Assembly (NCBI RefSeq): GCF_947507565.1
Contig: NC_089175.1
Location: forward strand, 6,871,733-6,935,732
Reading direction: 5' to 3'
Length of the DNA: 64,000 bases
Source: Oscarella lobularis
Taxonomy: Eukaryota > Porifera > Homoscleromorpha > Homosclerophorida > Oscarellidae
Part shown: piece by piece, positions 24,301 through 33,589 of the stretch
Layout of the letters: every line of letters starts with the position of its first letter
How positions within the stretch are numbered: the stretch's first letter is position 1
The notes under the pieces: generated by a model
What the model was told of the DNA's origin: nothing
Seen by the model: only the letters and a program-made list of their open reading frames with translations
Database searches by the model: none
Program-made: the position numbers and the translations under genes

Positions 24301-24680
24301 CAAATCCTGATGATCTCTTTCAAATCAACTTTTGGTTTGGGCAACTACCTCATCAACTTTGCCCTATCGTTCAAAATGTGCCGTCAGTTTCTCAAATCAA
24401 TGATCTCGCGTACGAAATCCGCGAACGATGGACGCAGGTTGCGTATCGGCTAAAGCCTGAGCCGTTTAGTCACAGCGATGTTGAGTGCATCAAGTACAAA
24501 AGTCCAAGAGATTTTCGAAATCAATCTCAAAGTATGCTCGACGCTTGGATGAGTAAATTCGGCTCAAAAGCTACTATACCTGTTCTGTGTGAAGCACTAA
24601 TAAAAGCGGAATTACGAAATCAAGCCGAAAGGGTTTTCACGAAATCTGTTGTAGATAAATGTGTATCCTCTCTACCGTAA
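18330..24680 (+). CDS. ROCO gene A: novel domain - death domain - pseudokinase - novel domain - ROC-COR - death domain (frame lesion in exon 2)
   Basis: Predicted intracellular signalling GTPase of the Roco family. Candidate exon 1 is just ATG (18330-18332), spliced over 46 bp to 18379. Exon 2 (18379-19419) encodes a novel domain but carries a 13-bp tandem duplication (18958-18983) that shifts the frame into a stop at 18994-18996; an internal deletion near 19085-19110 brings the frame back. A death domain follows at 19570-19856, then a kinase-like domain in four exons (about 19901-20085, 20140-20476, 20524-20758 and from 20815) with an intact glycine loop (GGGACGEVF) and AVAVK lysine. Its HRD motif is HNN (20402-20410) and its DFG is GFS (20530-20538), so it is a pseudokinase. 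From 20815 one 3.1-kb exon holds a second novel domain (21003-22040), ROC (P-loop GQDGAGKS, DLGGQ, SHKD) and COR. A 57-bp intron (23923-23979) precedes the C-terminal exon, which ends in a second death domain (about 24390-24640). All exon phases agree. Confidence 0.8.
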
Positions 24681-25980
24681 ATAGCTGGTAGGTGGTCTTG
24701 CATTTCATGTGTTGTAAGCCTATTTCTCATCCCTCTCCTATAGATTTGCAAATCAAGACGTGCCGTTTCCGTCGTTTTTCATGTACTCACACTTTCATTA
24801 TTTATCTAAGATCACATTCTATTTCGACTTTTTGCCGTTCTTACATTGATTTCATTTACCTCGTTTTGCATGATTTTTTTCATTTCGTACTTTCTCTGCA
24901 TTTGACTTTTTGTTTTCTTTACAACAGTACCGTACTTTTCATTTTCTGTCTTACGACAATACCCAGCACTGCTGTGTAGTCTTATGAATTTTTTGGAATA
25001 GAATCTTTTGTGCCTGTACACTCCAGAAGCAAAACGTGAAGGGTAAACACGTGATCGCTTTCCCAAGGGGCATGTACGGGATTTTGTAAAGTCCAATCAC
25101 ATGACAGAGTTTTCAGCTGAATTTCGATCGCACTAAGGACTCTACTCCGTCGCTCTTCCGCCAAGCTGATTTGTATCAACGTGTGAATTGCATTGGAAAG
25201 GTAAACAGAAAATCGGGGGCCTCTTCGGGGATCTCGCGTTTTTGGCGAAACGGAAATCGCAGTTTCGTCATAGTCTAGCTAAACGAGTGCGCAAGCATCT
25301 CTAAAATGCTTTGCGGCTAACGGTAATCTTCGAACTGCGCTCCGCTTTGCAAATTCCGCGACGAACACATGACACCTCATCTCCGAACTCGACACGATCA
25401 ACTAGAACCTTATTCGATTGTTTAGGCAGCGATCGCGTGTGCGTGGCAATAGCTGCGAACAAAAGTCAGCCGATAAACAGTAAGAAGGGCTCCCTTTATC
25501 TACGATTTACATGGAACGGTTCTTTTTTTTAGAGTCGTTGTCGTCTTCGATCTCAAACTGTCAACCAGGAAGCTAACGGGCAGCGGCGGTGAGCTTGAGT
25601 GGCTTCCTCCAACCATGACTATGGAAATTGTTCTTCTAGGCTAGTTCTCATCGCAGGCCTGTAGATCGGAAGAAACTCTTGAAAGGTCAACAACTGCCAG
25701 TCCAAATTCACTGTCACGATGCTGTCAAAAGCGAGAAAGCATAGCAAGCGGAGATGGGAAAAACGTGTCGTATCCTCAACTGATGTACAGTAAAGTGAGC
25801 TTGGTGGTTTGCTATTGTTTTGATACACAAACGGAGATTTAAGGTGATGTGCTGGCTTGATTTGGAGTCAGGTGGGATTCTTGGGCTCGTCACGGATGGG
25901 ACCAGAGAGAGAAAAGTAAAAGGTTAGCACTGGCATCCGCGCCGTGAAAAAGCTTGATTTTTGATCGTTTCTTTCCGAAT
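24681..25980. other. Intergenic between ROCO gene A and TSP1 relics
   Basis: 3' flank of ROCO gene A (T-rich) then unassigned sequence. I found no conserved exon. Short open frames at 25311-25532 and 25619-25828 lack motifs. Confidence 0.45.
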
Positions 25981-25984
25981 CGCA

Positions 25985-26400
25985 GTAGACATGCGAAGTT
26001 CCAACGATGAACAATGTCCGTGGTCAGAGTACTCGGTATGACGTCGACATAGAAATGCGCAACATCACGTGCAGTTGCTATCGCGACGGCGTCTTAGAAG
26101 TTGATAGGGACGAGAACCGTCCAATAGTCGCGAGTGTCGTCGAAACTGATGCGAATGTCCGACAGCCACGTGGATAATCCACGAGGTCAGAATGCTCAAA
26201 AACGTGCGGGAACGGCACGCGCGTCGTTCAATTCACGTGCAGCATGTGCGAGGGCGTGCCGACCGACGACTCGGTGTGCATTGTCGACGCCGTTCTCCGC
26301 AAACCGTTGCCGTTCGAGTATTGCAATCCCGGAGAGTCTCCCGCCCAGAATCTATTCACTCGAACCGTTCTTCCTATATAGCTCTTACGTAACATGTCGT
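25985..26400 (+). pseudogene. Two degraded TSP1 repeat exons
   Basis: The first unit, after GAATCGCAG, reads MRSSNDEQCPWSEYSV and then hits an in-frame stop; skipping a short deletion the frame resumes DVDIEMRNITCSCY. The second (26187-26380) reads SECSKTCGNGTRVVQFTC followed by Cys-bearing segments (SMCEG, SVCIVD, FEYCNPG) and a stop at about 26380. The CSxTCGxGxR core identifies TSP1. The first unit shares the acceptor and 25-base start with the relic at 32770. They are remnants of a TSP1-repeat gene, not an expressed gene in this state. Confidence 0.6.
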
Positions 26401-26689
26401 CCGCGTTTCCGTCATCCCGAATTCCCGATGTGGACACGTTGCCGCCGTGATCCATGAAGAAATTTTTCTTTGAGGAGGAGTTTTTGAAGCAATATAAATA
26501 TCCCAAAATAGTACTTGTAGAAAAAATGTTTCCAATTTGAAAAGATGTGCATTTCAGTTCCTACAGAAAGACGGAATGGGGAAGGCGACTTCTTTTATTG
26601 AGACTGCCGACGATTGCTCAAAAAGGAGCTTCAAAATAAAATACTTCTCTCTTCTCTTCTTGGATGTTTACATACTTAGTCACGTGATG

Positions 26690-26712
26690 ATTGACCTTTC
26701 TCCCATCACGTA
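26690..26712. promoter_or_regulatory. TCACGTGA E-box upstream of ROCO gene B
   Basis: Homologous to the paired E-boxes at 18124-18157. The first TCACGTGA (26690-26697) and the following TGATTGACC are conserved; the second site reads TCACGTAG. The shared promoter continues to CACTCGATTCCTTTC and TCGAACCGTTTCTCC just before the ATG at 26908. Confidence 0.5.
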
Positions 26713-26907
26713 GCTTGTTCCGTGCGTCGTTCACTTCTTTTTTCTAAGTCGTTTTCGTCGTTGCCGGCGCGATCGACATGTAAAGATCGTTGTTGTGCCA
26801 CAACAAACGATTGGCGTTTCGATCCATCGTCATTTTCCTTTCTTTTAGCCTCGTCGTGATCGAAGCACTCGATTCCTTTCTCTCGAACCGTTTCTCCTTT
26901 TCAAAAA

Positions 26908-29900
26908 ATGGCATTCAGGTGTCCGTCATCTCGAATAGAGCACCTCGCCGCCGTCATCAACGAGGAAATGCTTCTCTGGGGAGGAATAGCGGCGAGAGAA
27001 TCGACGGGAGAACTGTACGTGTGCTCTCACGATCTGATTCATTGCTTCAATCTGTTGACAAGTCAATGGAATGAACGACGAACAACATCGAACAGCCCAT
27101 CCGACCTTCCTCATCCATGTTCCGGCGCACGAATCGGTGTCGTCCAAAATCGGGACATTTATCAATTTGGTGGTGGTGGTACCTACAAATCGTCTGATGG
27201 CCGCAATATCCTTTTGAATGATCTTCACAAATTGGATGGATTGACGCTCGAATGGCAGCGAATTCATCCCAATGGCGAATCCACGCCTAACGGGAGATCG
27301 CAACATGGATTATGCGTCTTAGGGAAGAAAGGAGACGAACATCTCGTCATGATGGGAGGATTAGGAACAAAGATTGTTTCACCAGTACCGGACGGATCTC
27401 AGTTCATTCCTCATCCAGAGAATCCTGAAGTGGGGTTGAGCAACGAAGTTTGGTTGTTTTCCATCCAAAAGAGTGAGTGTCGTCATCAATTGTTTTTGAA
27501 TTTGATGTAGGCATTTGTTTGAAGGGAATTGGATTCCAGCTCAATGCACAGGGAAAAAGCCGCATCCTCGATGTGCGCATTCCTTCACTGCAATTGATAA
27601 TAATCGAGCAATTCTTATTGGGGGAAATAGTCTACACAAGGTGCTGAATGATGCTTTTCTGTTTGTATTCAGTTCACTGGTAACAAAATAGGTTTCTTAT
27701 TGTTAATTATTATTGATTTTTATTTTTGTAGGAGTGGATTGAAATGAAATTGGATGATCATCTAATTCCTCGATTCTTCCATTCGGCAGTTGTAGTTGAT
27801 ATTCCCGCATTAGGGGGGCCAGTTGCTTTTGTCTTGTGGGGATATGGGAAAGACGAATTTCCTCTGTCTGTGGTCCAAATGATTTTAATTGACTTTCAAA
27901 AGTGCAAAATGGTAATTGAATTTTTTTGACACGACATTCTACAATGACGGTCATTTGACAGGTATCAATATCAGACGAGCCGGTTCCAACAGGGCGCCAA
28001 TCAGTCTGCTCTATTATTAAACGAGGTCTTCTGTTTATTCTGCGATATGGAGGCTCACCCTCTGAAATGGGTGAGAGCAGACCAGTGGCACTATTAGATG
28101 TTTTGAAATATGGTAAATTATTATAAATGGCGTTCTTTTATTGAATTTTCTTTCGTAGATTTAAGCAATGTAAGCGAGAAACTTCTTCGCCACGATTTTT
28201 GCGAGCCAGTGACACAAGCCGCCATTTCAGTTGTAACGGCTCAAAGCGCTCTTCTATTTACTCGATGGAAAAAATTCTCCACTCCTGTCTCAGTGGACAA
28301 AGGAGCGGAGATTTCCATTCCTAATACGGGATCGACCCTTCGAATTCATCCTCGCGACGGCGGTGCGGCAGTTTCGACGGCTTCAACAACGTCAATGAGC
28401 TTGACCGTCTTTACGTTTGACGCCAAACAATCGCAGGGTGTCCATGACGACGAATTCGTTAGCGATCTCATTCAATTGTCTCTTCCCTCCGGCTTAACCG
28501 ACGATGACGTGCACATTGAAATGTGTCACGAACACGGTCTTAATCTCGATCCAACCGCGCCTGCGACGAACGCTTCCAAAGTCATCTTTTTTCATCAACC
28601 TCACGACTCTTTGGCAAAGACGGAGCACCCTCTTGTATTTGACGAGAAGATCGTCATTGATAAGGCGGGAGAGAGAAAAATCGCCGCTCTTCTTCAATCG
28701 TCTGTTGTCAAAGTCGTCGTCTTTCCTTCTACTGCGGCTGCCGCCGTTTCGTCGTCCAACTCTGATCTGACTGTCAGTTTCTTTACTCATTTCTACGGCG
28801 TGGGTCGTCAGGCATTTTTATTCCGCGCTCTCTCTTTTGAAATAATCAAACTTCCCGACGCTTGGAAAATTGATCTTTGCATCGTCTCAACCCGTCCCGA
28901 ACATCGGGATCGTTTGATCGCTAATCGCAGCGATGGCCTTCGTCAACCTCTTCCTCTCCTCGATCAGTGTATCCATCTTCTTCTCTGGCCTACGGAGACG
29001 AACGTCGTCGAAGTGGACGACATTGAAGGCTGGATTAACGAGAGTCGCAAAAAAGTGTTTATCAACATGCAACAGTTGTTGGCAGCGAGAGATAGTCCCA
29101 AGGACGCTTGGGTCGAAACCTTCTCTTTTGTCTGCAACTATAGAGACCTTTTGCAACAAGTTCCGACAGTGACCGCTTACGTCACAATCGAATCCGGCGA
29201 TCGCCGTCATTTCCTTCGCATTCAAGACTCTTCAGGTAATTTTCAGGAAATTTATGATAGGGCTCTACAACGCGGCTCCGTGTCAATCAATCGATCACGT
29301 GTAATAGTTGTTGGCCAAGATGGAGCTGGAAAGTCGTGCCTCGTCGACTCTCTTCTAAACCGACCATTTGAGAGCGAGAAAGCGAGCACAGAAGGTGCCG
29401 CTGTCACAATGTCCCACACAGCGGCCAGCGGATGGAAGGCCACCGACAACAAAGAATACTTGGATCCCCTTATTGCGGAAGGTTGCTATCGTAGTAATCT
29501 TCAGCAGACGGCGTTGACCGAGAGCGCTTCTAAGCGGAATTCTTCGGCCAAAGTTAAAAAGTCTCTTTCCCAAACGAAGGAAGCTCCAAAAGCCCATCAT
29601 CACGCTTCTCAGGTCAAAACAAAATCGGTACGTCGAGCAGAAGTGGTGTGCATAGAGGCGAAAACGCTCACTCATAATCAGCAGATATTAGTGACTGATT
29701 TCCTAGCAGATAAACCGAGTGAAAGCGATCTCCGCGAAAGAACGATAAGCGTTCGCGATATATGGGATTTAGGCGGACAAGAAGTTTATCTCGCCACTCA
29801 TTCTGCCCTCATGCCGAACAGTAGCACTTTTGATTTAACGATATACATGGTTGTATTGGACATCTCTAAGTCTCTATCTGATGAGGCTGAGTCATTTTAT

Positions 29901-31955
29901 CGTTCAACTGATGGTCAGGTAGTTAACCTTTCAAGCGATTTGGGCTGGATACGAAGGAATGAAGACTTTCCACTGTACTGGTTTGGCTCGATCGCAGCGT
30001 GTCACGAGGAAACGGTTCGAGGCGATTATTGGCTGGGCGAGGACGAGGAGGTGAAGCCTCCACCAGTATTCGCGATTGGTTCCCACAATGACGTCGTGGA
30101 GAACGACACGCAAAGGTTTCCTGATTCAGCTGCTGTAGGAAAATGGCTAAACCAGCAAGGAAAACGTTTTGAAGAACTTCTCAGTAACAGCGATTTTGTC
30201 AGGCACATCGTTCGGCCTAAAAGAAGCGAAGACAGGAAAGTCGATGAAGACTTTCACGAAATAAGTCATTTCGTTGAGCGAATTTTCCTTATAGACAATT
30301 CCGTATCTGGCTCGCGTTCTCCTTGCAGAGGTGTTGAGGAGGTTCGACGCAGAGTAGACCGCATGGCGTCGACGTATTGCAGGCGAATGCAAAAGCAGCC
30401 CTTATTTTGGGTGTACCTTGAACGTCTTCTTTTCCACTGGCACAAAAGCATGAAAACTGTTGTTGCTGGAGTGGACGAAATAGCAGAGATCGCCCAGAAG
30501 CCTAACATCTGTTCTATATCGAGTCGCGACGAAATCCTCGCGGCGCTGAAGTTTCTTGCCAATGTTGGAGCAATACTCTTCTACCCGGAAGTAGACGGAT
30601 TAAAAGATATTGTTTTCACGAGTCCTACGTGGGTAATCAAAGCTCTGTCGGCATTTGTGACGTCCGCTCAGCCGGGTCCATTTCTGGAACCGGCGTGGAT
30701 TAGGCTCAAAGAGAAAGGAATAATGTCTAACGAACTATTGACGTATCGCCTCAAGCAAATGAGGCAAGGAGCTAACACAGTTAGCGATGCGCCCGGCTTC
30801 TCAGAGAACAGCAACCCGGACAGAAATGAAAATGAAGATAGACTGATCGTGCGGCTTTTGGAACTTCTTGACGTCATCGCACCCCTTGCTGAATCGCCCA
30901 CAAAGGAATATTATGTTCCGTCGATGCTAAAAAAGTCGTTTTCTTACTCGCCAACTCGCTGGGAACAGCACACGTACTCATCTCTATTCCCGGCTCCTCT
31001 TATCGTCATTCCTACGAAGCTGAAGTTTGTTCCAGAATGTCTCTACTTCCGTCTTGTAACCCGCTTTCTAAAATTGTATTCGAAAAAGCCCCGGCTTTCT
31101 CGTCATCAGTGTATTTTTTTGGTGAACGATAAGGAATCGCCAGTACGAGGTACCCAGTTTCTCGTCTCAGACCTCAATGCAATTAGTGAGTTTTTCTTTT
31201 AGCAGTTGAAGTTGAACTGCTGTATAACAGCCGAGGCAAATGGATAGCTCTAACAATTCGTTTCATTAATGAAGAAGACCCGAAGAACATTAGTTGCAAG
31301 TTCTTGGCGTCGATCAAAAACGAGTTTCGGCGACAAATGAAATTCATTTGTCAACAGGGCATGAAAGGTTTCAAATACAGCATATGCTGTCAAATAAGAA
31401 AAGCGGTTCACATCGACAAGGAATTTGTTATTGATCTCACTAGTCTTCCTGTGATATATAGTGACGAGGACGAGTATTCTCCGAACGTTGCCTATCTCTG
31501 CAATCCGTTTGATGAACCACTGGCTGCGGGTCGCGAAGATTTTCGTCAAATCAACTTTTGGTTTGAGCAACTACCGGCGAGTGATAGAGGTAAGATAAAC
31601 GAGTCTATGTAGATAGCAGTCCTAATTAAAGAATCGCATTCTTCGTTCTTGTGCAGATGCGCTTCCTAAAGAAATAAACCCCGCCTTAATTCGCGCTGTC
31701 GCGACGCTAGCAGAGAAAGCAGGTTGGGAACTTCTTGTTCCCTTGCTAAGAGATGACTTTGGTGCTTCCGGCGTGGTTCAGTACAGGGAGAACTACCACA
31801 GTCACTTTCTTCGAGCAATGGCGGTCATAGAAGATTGGATGCGAGCCAAGGGCCGCGAGGCAACGGTTCATGTCCTCATTAAAGTTTGTGAGCAGTGTAG
31901 TATTCATCGCGATAACGTCGAAGCCGCTTACCGGCAACAAGTCGCTCTTCAGTAG
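26908..31955 (+). CDS. ROCO gene B: Kelch - novel domain - ROC-COR - death domain
   Basis: Intact 1,575-residue Roco protein in seven exons: 26908-27472, 27525-27679, 27732-27911, 27962-28112, 28159-31149, 31203-31589 and 31657-31955. All phases join, and the start is ATG 26908. Residues about 1-350 form Kelch repeats (LLWGG, YQFGGGG, MMGG, LIGGN, LRYGG with paired W and PR residues). Then comes the novel domain (about 360-720) seen also in gene A. ROC has the P-loop GQDGAGKS at about 735-742, DLGGQ at about 886 and an SHND motif as G4. COR is at about 1090-1330. A C-terminal death domain occupies about 1490-1570 (WELLVPLL, DWMRAKGREATVHVLI). Roco proteins bind GTP through ROC and dimerise through COR; Kelch propellers bind partners. 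The likely role is a cytoplasmic scaffold with a death-fold output. Expression may be controlled by the duplicated E-box promoter. Confidence 0.9.
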
Positions 31956-32159
31956 TGGTCATATTTCTGCGAAAATTTTATTTGTTGTTTCTCACTTTTG
32001 TGCAACGTCTATCTTTTCTTAGTCTAGTCATTTTATTGCATCATCAGTATTTGTGGTTGTGGCTGTCAAAAAGCTGTTGGTAATTGAATACTTCTTCCAA
32101 TGACCGAGAGTGCATACGGGGTTCGAGAGTGTAGTACTGTACGTGGCCTGTTCTTCGTG

Positions 32160-32430
32160 TCCTAACCGTCGAAGTCTTTGCGTACGGCAGAGCGGTTCGT
32201 CGTTCCTCCTAGACCGCCAGCGGCGTCAGAAGAACAAGCAGCTCGAAATCGTCTACGAGCACGCCTCACACACCGCGAATGATCGCCGAACAGCACCCAA
32301 AGCACCATTTCCGCGCTGTAGTGACTACCTAGCGCACGAAAGGCTAGGCTTTTGGCGGTAAACGTGAGTTCGGAACCTCAGTAGACGCATGCCGTGACGT
32401 AGATCGTCTCTCTAAGCTTGTGACGAGAAC
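32160..32430. repeat. Two-copy repeat, copy 1 (pair with 32938-33200)
   Basis: Copy 1 of a segment of about 270 bp with shared landmarks GGCAGAGCGGTTCGTCGT, AGACCGCCAGCGGC, GACTACCTAGCGC and GGTAAACGTGAGTTCGGAACC. Conceptual peptides in both copies share QSGSS, DRQR, YEHAS and TAPK, which hints at coding ancestry attached to the TSP1 relic upstream of copy 2. Confidence 0.65.
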
Positions 32431-32769
32431 AAGGAGACGGAAGCGCCGTCTCAGCCCGTCGTTCAAGGTACGAGTAGTGAATGAATGAAAAAATCACGTG
32501 GTGAAATGACATCGGGCTCTCGAGTCCTTTCCAAAGAATTCTCATTGATCCGATTGTGAGACGTCTGTTCGAAGATAGGTTCTCCGTTGTCATTTGCCTT
32601 CTTATAATCTAGCATCACTGTAGAACAATCAGAAGACTCTACGCTGCCAGTCGTTTCACTTGTTTCCCTGGAATGAATCTTGCTAAAGAGTAACAAGTCT
32701 AAGTCATTCAGTCAGCTCACTGTGAGTTCGAAATTTTGTTTTATTAGTAAAATATCCTGTCGGCCGGAT

Positions 32770-33113
32770 CGCAGTAGACATGCGAAGTTCCAACGCTGAA
32801 AAGTGTCCGTGCATTGGTCATGCACAGATGGACGCCCGTTCCGTGGTCAGAGTGCTCGGTGACGTACGACGTTGGCATAGAAATGCGCAACATCACTGTT
32901 CTCCTTGTTACGCGTCCTGCTCTTCGTTTTCATGTCATGACCGTCGCAGTTGGAATTCTTTGCGATTGGCAGAGCGGTTCGTCGTCACTCCAAGACCGCC
33001 AGCGGCATCAAAAAACGATCAGCTCGAAAATCCTCTACGAGCATGCCTCACGCAACGCGAATCATCGACAAACAGCCCCAAAGCAACACTTGCGCACTAT
33101 TGCGACTACCTAG
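32770..33113 (+). pseudogene. TSP1-like exon relic with downstream extension
   Basis: After the acceptor-like GGATCGCAG the sequence matches 25985 onward. The frame containing WSECSVTYDVGIEMRNITV keeps the TSP1 W-S-x-C-S-V-T pattern, but the expected TCG cysteine is Tyr. A small insertion separates CP from WS relative to the 25985 copy. It then runs into repeat copy 2 (32938-33200). Confidence 0.5.
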
Positions 33114-33200
33114 CGCGCGAAAGGCTCCGTTTTTTGCGGTAAACGTGAGTTCGGAACCTTAGTAACGCCCATAGTAACACACGCCGTGACGTAATCGATT
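32938..33200. repeat. Two-copy repeat, copy 2
   Basis: Second copy of the 32160-32430 repeat, about 770 bp further on in the same orientation, with several indels. The shared end GAGTTCGGAACCTYAGTA is followed in both by GCCGTGACGTA. Confidence 0.65.
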
Positions 33201-33347
33201 CTCTCGGCAGCGCCGTCTCAGCTCGTCGCGCAATCTTTTCAGAAATAAAGGAATTAGGAGTGAGTGAATGAAATGATATCGAACACTTCCCTTCCAAAGA
33301 ATTCTCATTGATCCCATTGTGAGGCTAACTTCTGTGCGAAATTTTAT

Positions 33348-33550
33348 TCAGATAGCATGGTTCTTTTAGGTTTCAGCTGCGAGTCTTGGAGAAAATCAAA
33401 GTCTCTACTTAGATTATTTGTTTTGCTCAGAAGTCTCCCAGGTGACCGACAAGGTTTATTTTCTCTTTTGTCTCACTATCATCCCCGTGGTCGTTCGAAA
33501 GATGCCTTTTCAGACGAAGTCTCTGATGTCTGACCGGGCCAGATTCAACG
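33348..33550 (+). repeat. Upstream block of ROCO gene C shared with 17757-17945
   Basis: Homologous to the block that ends the Bark-like pseudogene. Here it is followed within 40 bp by the first recognisable exon of ROCO gene C, so it is probably part of the promoter or 5' UTR of this gene lineage. Confidence 0.7.
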
Positions 33551-33589
33551 TTATTTACTTTGTCCTTTTTGGATAATTTTGTTTTTCAG

